In this document: positions 7,202-14,665 of the stretch, piece by piece | Numbering within the stretch: the first letter of the stretch is position 1 | How the letters are laid out: every line of letters starts with the position of its first letter | Assembly: GCA_002715545.1 (NCBI GenBank) | Contig: PAZI01000011.1 | Location: forward strand, 32,568-48,470 | Source of the DNA: Methanobacteriota archaeon | Lineage (GTDB): Archaea; Thermoplasmatota; Poseidoniia; Poseidoniales; SP79 | Direction of reading: 5' to 3' | DNA length: 15,903 nucleotides | The notes under the pieces: generated by a model | Seen by the model: only the letters and a program-made list of their open reading frames with translations | What the model was told of the DNA's origin: nothing | The model's database searches: none | Made by a program: the position numbers and the translations under genes

Positions 7202-8200
7202 GTGACTTCAAAACGTACTGTCATAGGTGGCACTTTCGACAGATTACATGCTGGTCATAAGCTGCTGATCGAGAAGGCCTCGGAAGGAACGGGTCACCTT
7301 GAGATTTGGGTGACTGAAGACGAAATGATTCTGGACAAAGGGCCTGATGTTCTTTCATTTGTTGATCGAGTCGGAGAGATAGAAGGCTTCGTTGAGACAT
7401 TGAATACGAGTTGTTCCTTGCATAGGCTGGCAGATGAATTCGGCGGTGCTGAAGGTCGTGACGACATCGACCGAATTGTATGCACCGCTGAGACTCGCTC
7501 TACGTGCGACAGAATCAATCAGCACCGTGTTCAACATAATCTCCCAGTGTTGGATATTGTTGTCGTCCCTCACTTCATTGACGAATCCGGTGAGGTGCTG
7601 TCATCATCCCGAATTCGAAGTGGAAAAGTGGACCGAGATGGTGGTTTGTGGTTGCCGGGCATAGAGTCCCGCCTTCTTGGTGCTGATGTGATGGAAGATC
7701 TCAAGCGACCATTTGGAACACTGTTCAAAGGTCCCTCAGATGATCCCTCTGTGGCTTTCATTGCGGCTACTCAGGGCGTGGTCAGTGATGTGCTAGTGTG
7801 TGTGGGCGATATAGTCACCCAGACAGCAGTACTTTCAGGTATTCTACCTAGGATTGGAGTCATTGATGGCCACACACAACGTACGCAAGAAGGCGCTCTG
7901 ATTGACGATTTGGTGGCCGTGTTCGACTCTGTGATTCATTGCCGTAACCCAGCCTCAACGGTCACGTCTGAACTGATTGAAGCATGTCGGGAGGCTCTGA
8001 ACCAAACAGGGTCTGTGCTGCTCATCGTTGATGGTGAGGAGGATCTTACTCCCATTCCTTTGATTCTACTTGCTCCATTGGGTTTTGTTCTCATTTATGG
8101 GCAGCCAGATCAAGGAATTGTTCAGCGGCGAGTGGATGAATCATCGAAATCCAGTGCACGCAGAATTTGGTGCCGAATGATTGCCGAGGGATTCCAATGA
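7202..8200 (+). CDS. Fused phosphopantetheine adenylyltransferase and GTP-dependent dephospho-CoA kinase
   Basis: This one protein should carry out the last two steps of coenzyme A synthesis. The N-terminal half is an archaeal CoaD-type nucleotidyltransferase, which adds AMP to 4'-phosphopantetheine. It shows the nucleotide-binding GGTFDRLHAGH (residues 11-21 of the longer frame) and SSSRIRSG (136-143). The C-terminal half (about 165-330) matches the DUF359 family, shown in Thermococcus to be a GTP-dependent dephospho-CoA kinase. It has CVGDIVTQTAVLSGILPRIG, VIDGHTQR, DGEEDLTPIPLILLAPLG and YGQPDQGIV, so both halves look intact. The start GTG 7202 is chosen on the Shine-Dalgarno at 7189-7195; TTG 7196 adds two residues. 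The stop overlaps the glycosyltransferase start (ATGA). Archaea usually encode the two activities separately. Confidence 0.9.
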   Translation: MTSKRTVIGGTFDRLHAGHKLLIEKASEGTGHLEIWVTEDEMILDKGPDVLSFVDRVGEIEGFVETLNTSCSLHRLADEFGGAEGRDDIDRIVCTAETRSTCDRINQHRVQHNLPVLDIVVVPHFIDESGEVLSSSRIRSGKVDRDGGLWLPGIESRLLGADVMEDLKRPFGTLFKGPSDDPSVAFIAATQGVVSDVLVCVGDIVTQTAVLSGILPRIGVIDGHTQRTQEGALIDDLVAVFDSVIHCRNPASTVTSELIEACREALNQTGSVLLIVDGEEDLTPIPLILLAPLGFVLIYGQPDQGIVQRRVDESSKSSARRIWCRMIAEGFQ

Positions 8201-9255
8201 CGGTTACAGTGACACTTGGTGTCAAAAATGGAGCTTACTTTGTGGAGGAATGTCTGATATCTCTAATTGAACAGACTCATCGTCCGTTGGAGATAATCGT
8301 GGTCGAGGATTCAAGCACTGATGGCACGCTGAAGTGCCTTGAGGACTGGGAAAATCGGCACAAGCACCTCTTTGGAGAGGATTTAGAATTCCGAATCATT
8401 GCCGTCAATGATCTTGGACTTTCAGCTTCTCGCATGCTTGCTTTCTGTGAAGCCCGATATCCATTTGTTGCGACTACAGACATTGATTGTCGCCCTGAAC
8501 CAGATTGGATTAGTGTACTGCATGATGCCTTGACTAATGTTCCCGAACAGGTTGCGGCCGTGACTGGACAAACACGTTTCTCTCTTGGCGACACAACAAC
8601 TTCTCGCCTGAGAGCCACCGACATTGAGCGGAAGTATGCCAATCGTACTCTTGTAACGACTCTTGCTAACGGTCCATGTTCGATGTACCGCAGATCAATA
8701 GCGCTTGAGGTGGGGGGGTTCGAGGATTGGTGGTATCATGCTGAAGACCTTGAATTATCATTGCGCTTGATTGAGGCAGGGCATGTGATTCACTATGTAC
8801 CAAAGGCAGTTGTTCACCACGTTGCAGAAGGTGACTTAGGTGTCTTTCTGCGCAAACGAGCACGTGATGCGCGCGGACATTTCCGAATTCTGCGCAACCA
8901 TCGGGGGATAATTCGACGTCAAGAAAAAAAATTAGATTTCACAGGTAGTTCCGCGAAGATTGTGTGGATATTTCCTCTCACAATAGTTCTGGTTGCCTCA
9001 CTCTTTGCCATTCTAATTTCAGGTCATATTTCTCAACCGAATGCATGGATTCTGTTTGGAATCTTACTTCTCATTGAGCGATGGCTCACACTCTCTTCAT
9101 CAACATTACCGGTTCAAAATTCTCCAGCCAGTGTACGATTCCGTGATCGTGTTGTTGGTTTTGGCATCATGCGGTTGTGGAGTCTTGCATTATGGTGGGG
9201 AGGTGCACGTGGACTCCTTGATACGTTAACCAAGAGAACCCCTGCCTCAGACTGA
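8197..9255 (+). CDS. Membrane-anchored family 2 glycosyltransferase
   Basis: This GT-A fold enzyme transfers a sugar from a nucleotide-sugar donor, probably to a lipid carrier or surface glycan on the cytoplasmic side of the membrane. The 352 residues show the GT2 landmarks: TVTLGVKNGAYFVEECLISL at the N-terminus, VVEDSSTDGT (35-44), the DxD metal site DID at 95-97 in TTDIDCRPEPDW, GPCSMYRRSIALEVGGFED (159-177), and the acceptor-side HAEDLELSLR (181-190) containing the catalytic-base ED pair. Two clear membrane segments lie at about 255-277 and 283-300, and a third weaker one near 322-340. ATG 8197 overlaps the preceding stop (ATGA) and has GAGGG six bases upstream, so I reject the longer frame from 8167. 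Donor and acceptor are unknown. Confidence 0.88.
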   Translation: MTVTVTLGVKNGAYFVEECLISLIEQTHRPLEIIVVEDSSTDGTLKCLEDWENRHKHLFGEDLEFRIIAVNDLGLSASRMLAFCEARYPFVATTDIDCRPEPDWISVLHDALTNVPEQVAAVTGQTRFSLGDTTTSRLRATDIERKYANRTLVTTLANGPCSMYRRSIALEVGGFEDWWYHAEDLELSLRLIEAGHVIHYVPKAVVHHVAEGDLGVFLRKRARDARGHFRILRNHRGIIRRQEKKLDFTGSSAKIVWIFPLTIVLVASLFAILISGHISQPNAWILFGILLLIERWLTLSSSTLPVQNSPASVRFRDRVVGFGIMRLWSLALWWGGARGLLDTLTKRTPASD

Positions 9256-9259
9256 GGCA
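9243..9259. terminator. Perfect palindrome spanning two convergent stop codons
   Basis: TGCCTCAGACTGAGGCA is an 8-base inverted repeat around a single A. It contains the stop codon of the plus-strand glycosyltransferase (9253-9255) and, on the other strand, that of the membrane protein (9247-9249). Such a hairpin could act as a bidirectional terminator or mRNA 3'-end stabiliser. There is no T-run on either side, so termination is inferred. Confidence 0.45.
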
Positions 9260-9810
9260 CCCTTCTCGCCATCCTCCTCATCGCGCTCCACTGAAGTAAA
9301 GGCGGCTAAGGCACAACCAAACAGAATCATAGGTGCTGAAACTGCGTATACTCCTGGATCGATCCATGTCCAGTTGAGGAGATTCCAGATTATTTGGAAA
9401 CAGAGACCCCCGATAATCAACCATGCGGCAAGCATTCCTGCTGCTCCCCTTTCTTCATCTATTGAGAGGAGTGAAGCCCATAGCGTGCTGAACAACAGAC
9501 TTCGCACCCATCCAATAACTCCACCCTCAAATTGCGATCTGATTGAGATTCCTCCAATGAACATGAGCCCCACTCCCATGCCAATCATCAGGGCCTGGCC
9601 GAGACGATCAGCCTGATTGAGATATTCGCCAGATTCGCCAATCGTACCCATCGTAATCATGCCGATGAAATTGGCATGCAACCCATTGGCGACGGCCCCC
9701 CAGATGACATCAATGATTCCGAGTGTGGTCAGCCACATTCCAAGAAAGATCAGGATAGAGGCAAAGCCGACGCTTGGCCTGAGGCTTCCGCCCTGCACAT
9801 CCTGCTCCAT
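9247..9810 (-). CDS. Integral membrane protein of unknown function (five predicted spans)
   Basis: I do not recognise this protein. In the longest frame (ATG 9900, 217 residues) hydrophobic spans fall at about 45-67, 98-118, 126-146, 152-176 and 181-202, followed by a short acidic tail (VERDEEDGEKGASV). Small residues (Gly, Ala, Ser) are frequent in the helices and there is no obvious catalytic or transport motif. I prefer ATG 9810, since the first 30 residues of the longer frame are polar, low in complexity and largely overlap the end of the cdc6 gene. However, neither start has a good Shine-Dalgarno, so 9900 remains possible. It lies directly downstream of cdc6 and is probably on the same transcript. 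Confidence 0.7.
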   Translation of the reverse strand: MEQDVQGGSLRPSVGFASILIFLGMWLTTLGIIDVIWGAVANGLHANFIGMITMGTIGESGEYLNQADRLGQALMIGMGVGLMFIGGISIRSQFEGGVIGWVRSLLFSTLWASLLSIDEERGAAGMLAAWLIIGGLCFQIIWNLLNWTWIDPGVYAVSAPMILFGCALAAFTSVERDEEDGEKGASV

Positions 9811-9856
9811 CGGGCGATGCGTGTGAGGCCGTGATGTAAATGCTTCCGTACCGTTC

Positions 9857-11095
9857 TCATATGAGGGTGCTCTGGATGGAATACGTTGCATTAACGACAT
9901 TTTGCATCATCGCTTCCGCCTCGACCATGATTTGCTCGATATCGATTGATGATGGTATGGAGAGAGCGATTTCTTTGGAACGCCCATAGCGCCCCCTTGA
10001 TACGGTCTGCGCGGTAATCATGCCCAGCATATCGAGGGTGGAGATAAGATCAGTGATTCGACGCGCGGTCAGAGGCAATGAATTGCTATGTCGGCAAGCT
10101 TGCTTGTAGACCTGATACACTTCACCGGTAGTGATACGCTTGACTCCTCTACGATGATGTGCATAGATGGCAAAGAGGACTAACTTCTGATGCAGTGGCA
10201 GATCGCCTATGACGAGTGTCATCTGATCTCTCTCAAGCCTGTTATTAGCCAATCTCACATGATGGGGGGTGATTTTCTCTTCTCCTACGCGATGTGCTTC
10301 TTCAGCAGATGCGCGAAGCAAATCGAGTGCTCGTCGTGCGTCACCATGTTCTCTGGCTGCCATTGCAGCACATAGATTGACAACACCATCAGATACCGAG
10401 CCAGGCACGAGTGCGTCCACTCGTTGGTTGAGGATATCTTGTAACTGGCTCGCAGTATATGGTGAGAATACGAGGTCTTCCTGGCCTAATCGGCTTCTGA
10501 CTCGCGCATCGAGATATTCGGTGAAGGTCAGGTCATTAGTGATTCCAATCACGCTGAGTCTTGCATTGCGCAACATTCCATTCAGACTTGTGAGGTTGTA
10601 GAGGAGGTCATCCCCTGATTTCTTGATGAGATAATCTATCTCGTCGAGAACAACAACATGCACTCCTCCTTCGTCTTCCATTCTTCGCATCAGAACGTCG
10701 AACACCCTGTCCGTTGGCCACCCCGTGAATGGAATCTTTTCATCCTCGTCGTCAATGAGTTCATTTCCAAGAAGCGCCAAAACTCGATAATTAGTATCGA
10801 TGTTCCGGCAATTGATGACGTATGTCCCGACCTTGGCATCGATATTGTCGCCCTTTTCTTGAAGATGTGTCAGCACAAATGAGGTTACCGCAGTTTTTCC
10901 CGCACCGGTCACCCCATAGAGAATCATGTTAGAGGGAATCTGCCCATGCAGGGCTTCAACGAGGTTATGGGCAATCGTAGAAATTTCTTTGTCGCGATGT
11001 GGCAATTTTTCGGGAACATAGGTATGATGTAGTCTCGATTTGTCAAGAAATAGGCTGGATTCGACCATCATCGATTCAAAGATGTTCTTTTCCAT
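9857..11095 (-). CDS. cdc6: Orc1/Cdc6 replication initiator
   Basis: This is an archaeal Orc1/Cdc6 AAA+ ATPase, which binds origin DNA and loads the MCM helicase. From ATG 11095 it has 412 residues, normal for the family. Walker A is GVTGAGKT at 61-68, Walker B VVVLDEID at 147-154, sensor 1 GITND at 184-188, LDARVRSRLG with the arginine finger at 195-204, and sensor 2 GDARRALDLL at 251-260. The last 110 residues or so form the C-terminal winged helix that contacts DNA. The frame extends upstream to 11212, but that part overlaps the neighbouring hydrolase gene and is not family-like. ATG 11095 has a G-rich Shine-Dalgarno-like stretch just upstream and a TATA box about 50 bases upstream. No clear origin-recognition-box repeats are present. 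Confidence 0.95.
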   Translation of the reverse strand: MEKNIFESMMVESSLFLDKSRLHHTYVPEKLPHRDKEISTIAHNLVEALHGQIPSNMILYGVTGAGKTAVTSFVLTHLQEKGDNIDAKVGTYVINCRNIDTNYRVLALLGNELIDDEDEKIPFTGWPTDRVFDVLMRRMEDEGGVHVVVLDEIDYLIKKSGDDLLYNLTSLNGMLRNARLSVIGITNDLTFTEYLDARVRSRLGQEDLVFSPYTASQLQDILNQRVDALVPGSVSDGVVNLCAAMAAREHGDARRALDLLRASAEEAHRVGEEKITPHHVRLANNRLERDQMTLVIGDLPLHQKLVLFAIYAHHRRGVKRITTGEVYQVYKQACRHSNSLPLTARRITDLISTLDMLGMITAQTVSRGRYGRSKEIALSIPSSIDIEQIMVEAEAMMQNVVNATYSIQSTLI

Positions 11096-11101
11096 GTCCG
11101 C

Positions 11102-11131
11102 CCGCCCCCCTTCACTCACACAAGAATGGGG
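11102..11131. repeat. Inverted repeat upstream of cdc6
   Basis: GCCCCC at 11102-11107 and GGGGGC at 11126-11131 form a perfect 6-base inverted repeat with an 18-base spacer. It lies between the cdc6 TATA box and start codon, and the left arm covers the G-run that would act as ribosome binding site on the minus-strand mRNA. It could be an operator, for instance for self-regulation, or a mRNA hairpin if transcription begins upstream of 11131. Confidence 0.4.
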
Positions 11132-11145
11132 GCATCCGGTAGAAG

Positions 11146-11155
11146 GTGGATATAA
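11146..11155 (-). promoter_or_regulatory. Probable TATA box for cdc6
   Basis: The minus strand reads GATTATATCC here, a good archaeal TATA-box match. Transcription would begin about 25 bases downstream near 11125, giving a leader of about 30 bases before ATG 11095. It lies in the gap after the metallo-hydrolase gene, so cdc6 probably has its own promoter. Confidence 0.45.
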
Positions 11156-11192
11156 TCCTATTCTGTGAAGTGCCAGATGGCCTGATTCTGGC

Positions 11193-11951
11193 CTATTTGA
11201 AGGACCAGCCATCTTGCGCTACAATGACGTTTTCTGGAAAGACTGGCACACGCTCATCATCGCCTTCAGCCGACCAGAAACAATGGGTCAGGATGAATTG
11301 CGTTGAAGGAGATTCAACTGCGAGCGAGATGACGTCAGATGGGGTGTGGTGACCACTGCCATGCACGCCGTCTGGCACTCCTGCCTCAAGAATCACCAGA
11401 TCACTTGTGGCTGCGTGCTCACTCACAGCACTACAGGGGCCGGTATCACCGAAGTGACAAAGTGTGAATCCAGTTTTGTGTTCAAGTCTGTAACCGTAGG
11501 GAAAGACAAGGGGCTCGTGCTTCACTTCAAAGCGTATGTACTTCCACCTCCCGTCATTGCCGACCACGCCTTCGTCCTCGTCATGCCATGTTACTCTACC
11601 GTCAAGCATGTGTTCGACATTTCCTGGGAAAGCGAGATGGCAGAGTTGTCCGAGCAGACCTGAACCCCCCCTGCGGGTGTGGACGTGAAGGCTCCTCTCT
11701 GCATCCGGGTCTGAAATGAATCGCCGTTCTAACATCAAGAAGGGGAAACCAAAGATATGGTCTCCATGCCAGTGCGTGATGAGTAGGTGATTGATGGCGG
11801 CAGGTGAAATCCCTGCATTTCTCAATGCAACAAGAGTGGTTGGTGGTGCATCAATAAGGATGCTGTCATCGATGATGAGGTTGGAATGCAATCGGCCATC
11901 AGGCACGAAGGCGTTTCCAGTCCCAATCAACCGCAGTGTGAAGTCCGCCAC
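11193..11951 (-). CDS. Metallo-beta-lactamase-fold hydrolase (RNase Z-like)
   Basis: This 252-residue single-domain hydrolase carries the binuclear zinc signature ITHWHGDH (58-65: His60, His62, Asp64, His65). Other metal-site positions are His145 in VKHEPLVFPYGYRLE, Asp169 in HFGDTGPC, and a late His in ILTHC (His223). HHTPSDVISLA (201-211) resembles the RNase Z histidine motif, and the GYRLE strand also points to the RNase Z side of the superfamily. It could be a tRNA 3'-processing enzyme, but a cyclic-nucleotide phosphodiesterase or other small hydrolase of the same fold is equally possible, since I cannot see a clear flexible-arm exosite. The start is GTG 11951. It is divergent from the flavin reductase with 60 bases between them. 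It ends in TAG, a useful control for reading that codon here. Confidence 0.88.
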   Translation of the reverse strand: MADFTLRLIGTGNAFVPDGRLHSNLIIDDSILIDAPPTTLVALRNAGISPAAINHLLITHWHGDHIFGFPFLMLERRFISDPDAERSLHVHTRRGGSGLLGQLCHLAFPGNVEHMLDGRVTWHDEDEGVVGNDGRWKYIRFEVKHEPLVFPYGYRLEHKTGFTLCHFGDTGPCSAVSEHAATSDLVILEAGVPDGVHGSGHHTPSDVISLAVESPSTQFILTHCFWSAEGDDERVPVFPENVIVAQDGWSFK

Positions 11952-12011
11952 AATGTACCTACTTTGCAGCCGATTGATAAGCGCGAGGCTGCTCGGCGGT
12001 CCGGTGATGAC

Positions 12012-13088
12012 ATGAAGTGGTCGAACAAGAACCCATTCATGGCCAGCCTCTCTGAGCGGTATGCTCTCAATGGTTCGAACTCAACAAAGGAAACGATTCA
12101 CCTCTCCATCAATCTTACCGGCAGTGGTATCGAGTACAAAGCGGGGGACGCCCTTGGCGTAATTCCAACAAATCCTCCTGAATTGGTGGATGAACTGATT
12201 AGTATGCTGGGTTGGTCTCCCAAGGATACGGTGACCACTCAGAAAGGAGAGCGTGATCTCAGGACTGCATTGATTGAGGATGTTGAGGTCCATCGTTTGA
12301 ACAAGAAGGTGATGGCCGCAATATCTAGTTCTCATAAGCCCAGCTCTAGCAGGCTGGTTCTCGTACGACGCGAGCGCCGTTCCCTTGATTCTAATGAGGT
12401 GACTGAGACTTGGTCGGTGGATGATAATGGAACAATGTCCTCATCTGATTTTTCCTCTGAGGACCAAGATCCCTTGTCGAGAATAGCTGGCATCGGAAAC
12501 GACGCTGAAGCCACGGAGGAGTATATCTGGTCTCGGGATTATATCGACTTAGTTAGCGAAATAGGCGAATATCCTGGCACCCCTCAGGATCTTGTCGATA
12601 CAATGGACCGTCTAAAACCCCGTCTCTATTCGATTTCTTCTTCGCCGGACGCCCATCTTGGAGAGGTACATCTGACTGTGGCGGTAGTAAGGTACCATCA
12701 CCACGATCGTGATCGAATGGGTTTGTGTTCAGGATGGATGGCTGAGACGGTAGCCAAAGACACCCCTGACGTACCTGTATTTTTGTCTACGACGAAGTCG
12801 TTTGTCCTCCCTGAAGATCCCTCTACGGACATCATCATGGTTGGACCTGGAACAGGGATTGCGCCCTTCCGAGCTTTCTTGGAGCAGCGTGAATGCGATG
12901 GAGCAACTGGAAGGAACTGGCTCATTTTTGGTGATTGGACTGAATCTGATCACTATTACTACCGAGAGCAGATTGAAGGATGGATTGAATCCGGTCTGAT
13001 TACTCAGATGACAACTGCGTTCTCTCGCGACCAAGAAGAGAAGATCTACGTTCAGCATAGGATGATGGAACATGGGTCGGAACTTTAG
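12012..13088 (+). CDS. CysJ-type FAD/NADPH flavin reductase lacking the flavodoxin domain, cut by an in-frame TAG
   Basis: This is the FAD- and NADPH-binding module of the cytochrome P450 reductase / sulfite reductase alpha family, passing electrons from NADPH through FAD to an unknown acceptor. Visible blocks are KNPFMASLSERYALNG (6-21), YKAGDALGVIP (42-52), the FAD motif RLYSISSSP (204-212), GLCSGWMAE (237-245), the NADPH motif MVGPGTGIAPFRAFLEQR (276-293), FGDWTESDHYYYREQI, and AFSRDQEEKIYVQHRM (336-351). There is no N-terminal flavodoxin (FMN) domain. The frame ends at TAG 13086-13088 after HGSEL, but the same frame continues with the normal C-terminus to 13274. ATG 12012 starts just before the first conserved block; the longer frame from 11886 would run into the divergent hydrolase gene and is rejected. 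Confidence 0.88.
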   Translation: MKWSNKNPFMASLSERYALNGSNSTKETIHLSINLTGSGIEYKAGDALGVIPTNPPELVDELISMLGWSPKDTVTTQKGERDLRTALIEDVEVHRLNKKVMAAISSSHKPSSSRLVLVRRERRSLDSNEVTETWSVDDNGTMSSSDFSSEDQDPLSRIAGIGNDAEATEEYIWSRDYIDLVSEIGEYPGTPQDLVDTMDRLKPRLYSISSSPDAHLGEVHLTVAVVRYHHHDRDRMGLCSGWMAETVAKDTPDVPVFLSTTKSFVLPEDPSTDIIMVGPGTGIAPFRAFLEQRECDGATGRNWLIFGDWTESDHYYYREQIEGWIESGLITQMTTAFSRDQEEKIYVQHRMMEHGSEL

Positions 13089-13274
13089 TCCTGGCTTTCC
13101 TCAGGTGCTGTGTTCTACGTTTGTGGTGACAAGAGCAGGATGGCTAAGGACGTTCATCAAGCACTCATAGATATCGCCAAAGAGCACGGGGGGATGACAT
13201 CTGAGGATGCGAAGCACTACATTGAGACTAAATTGATGCGCGAAGAGAAACGCTACCTGCGCGATGTCTACTGA
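13086..13274 (+). pseudogene. C-terminal continuation of the flavin reductase after the in-frame TAG
   Basis: Directly after the TAG, in the same frame, the sequence reads SWLSSGAVFYVCGDKSRMAK, then an HGGM segment, and ends in RYLRDVY before TGA 13272-13274. These are the last NADPH-binding strand (FYVCGD), the xRMAKDV helix and the aromatic C-terminus of the CysJ/P450-reductase family, so the family's full length would be restored (420 residues with the TAG counted as residue 359). Homologues commonly read E-L-W-x-W-L where this has E-L-TAG-S-W-L, so the TAG most likely replaces a TGG tryptophan codon by one G-to-A change. It may be a nonsense mutation, a read or assembly error, or genuine readthrough; the sequence alone cannot decide. 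Confidence 0.8.
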
Positions 13275-13321
13275 GTTGTTTCACCGCTCGGCTCATAGAC
13301 TCTAGAGCCTTCAGAGTAGTC

Positions 13322-14665
13322 ATGGGCTTCCGCCGTGTCCTGATTGCCAATAGGGGTGAGATTGCCCTGCGCATCCTTCGCACGCTGAGAACTCGGGGGT
13401 GTGAAGTTTGCATTGTGCATGCCGCTGAGGACCGCCTCTCTCGAGCAGTTCATCTTAGTGATAGCGCAGTGGAGATCCACGGCCCTACTCCCGTTGCCGC
13501 CTACCTTGACATCGAGCAAATTGTTCAGGTGGCAGTGGACCTTGACGTCGATGCCGTCCATCCCGGGTATGGATTCCTATCTGAGAATCCAACTTTTGCT
13601 GAACGTCTGAACGAAGAAGGGATTTCCTTCATCGGGCCATCTCCTGAAGTTCTTCGAGTTCTCGGTGATAAGATCGAGGCCCGTCGTCTAATGGGCGAGG
13701 CCGGTCTTCCAACCGCATCAGGTTCTAGCGAACCGATTGATGATGAGGATGCTGCGTTTGAACTTGCTAGCAGCATTGGCTTCCCCGTGATTGTCAAGGC
13801 AGCGGCAGGGGGAGGAGGTATAGGCATGCAAGTCGTGCAAAACCCTGATGAGTTCAAGGATGCCGTTCGTTCTTGCACATCAAGAGCGGCCTCCGCTTTC
13901 GGCGATGGCCGGGTATTCGTAGAGAAATTCATTGAACGTGGTCAGCACATCGAATTTCAAGTGCTCTGTGATGGGACTAATGCGATTCATTTTGGTGAGC
14001 GTTTTTGTTCGATTCAGCGTCGTCACCAGAAGGTCCTCGAGGAAGGTCCTTGGCTGAATGAGGAAGAAAGATCAAGAATAGGCGATTCAGTCTGTCGTGG
14101 TGCCGAATCAGTAGGGTACAGTGGTCTTGCCACATTCGAATTTCTTCGCGGTGCAGACGGTTCATTCGCCTTCCTTGAGGTGAATCCGAGAGTCCAGGTT
14201 GAGCATACGGTCACTGAGATGATTACAGGTGTCGATTTGGTTGAGTTAGGCATTCAAGTTGCAGAGGGCTCCGTTTTGCCCATGTCGCAAGAAGATGTCA
14301 TCATCACTGGCCACGCCATTCAATTGCGAATCAATGCAGAGGATCCGAACACATTCCACCCAAGTCCTGGCAAAGTCTGGGATTGGACCATGCCGAGTGG
14401 CCCAGGTGTGCGGGTTGATACCCATGCTCATCCCGGGTATGAGATGCCTGAGGCATTTGACTCGTTGTTAGGGAAATTGATTATTCATGGTTCAGACCGT
14501 GATCATGCCATTCGCCGAACTCGATCAGCTTTGGATGAGATTGAGATATCTGGTGTTCGTACCCTGTTACCTCTTCATCGTCGGATTCTTGCAGAACCTG
14601 ATTTCCTAGAAGGTGATGTGACGATACATTATTTGGAGGAGCACCCGGATTTATTGCAATCCTAG
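13322..14665 (+). CDS. accC: Biotin carboxylase subunit of an acyl-CoA carboxylase (AccC type)
   Basis: This ATP-grasp enzyme carboxylates biotin on a carrier protein with bicarbonate and ATP, the first half-reaction of acetyl- or propionyl-CoA carboxylase. The 447 residues match AccC length. Landmarks are IANRGEIALRILR (8-20), HPGYGFLSEN (80-89), IGPSPEVLRVLGDK (104-117), the glycine-rich ATP lid KAAAGGGGIGM (159-169, with Lys159), His209 in ERGQHIEFQV, CSIQRRHQKVLEE (229-241), the catalytic EVNPRVQVEHTVTE (286-299), and INAEDPNTFHPSPG (337-350). The lid usually reads GGGG-R/K-GM and has Ile here. It lies 47 bases after the flavin reductase. No biotin carrier or carboxyltransferase is in the window, so its substrate is open. 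It stops at TAG, overlapping the stop of the convergent gene. Confidence 0.92.
   Translation: MGFRRVLIANRGEIALRILRTLRTRGCEVCIVHAAEDRLSRAVHLSDSAVEIHGPTPVAAYLDIEQIVQVAVDLDVDAVHPGYGFLSENPTFAERLNEEGISFIGPSPEVLRVLGDKIEARRLMGEAGLPTASGSSEPIDDEDAAFELASSIGFPVIVKAAAGGGGIGMQVVQNPDEFKDAVRSCTSRAASAFGDGRVFVEKFIERGQHIEFQVLCDGTNAIHFGERFCSIQRRHQKVLEEGPWLNEEERSRIGDSVCRGAESVGYSGLATFEFLRGADGSFAFLEVNPRVQVEHTVTEMITGVDLVELGIQVAEGSVLPMSQEDVIITGHAIQLRINAEDPNTFHPSPGKVWDWTMPSGPGVRVDTHAHPGYEMPEAFDSLLGKLIIHGSDRDHAIRRTRSALDEIEISGVRTLLPLHRRILAEPDFLEGDVTIHYLEEHPDLLQS

Noticed and set aside
11096..11192. Replication origin next to cdc6
   Set aside because: The gap is only 97 bases, with no AT-rich unwinding region and no repeated origin recognition boxes, only one G/C inverted repeat.
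11096..11212. N-terminal extension of Orc1/Cdc6
   Set aside because: It runs through the TATA box and into the upstream gene and is not family-like. ATG 11095 has a G-rich ribosome binding site.
11886..12011. N-terminal extension of the flavin reductase from ATG 11886
   Set aside because: It overlaps the start of the divergent metallo-hydrolase, and the extra residues have no counterpart in the family.
13086..13088. Pyrrolysine at the TAG of the flavin reductase
   Set aside because: Several genes here end normally in TAG, no pyl genes are in view, and relatives seem to have Trp at this place, so a TGG-to-TAG change is simpler.
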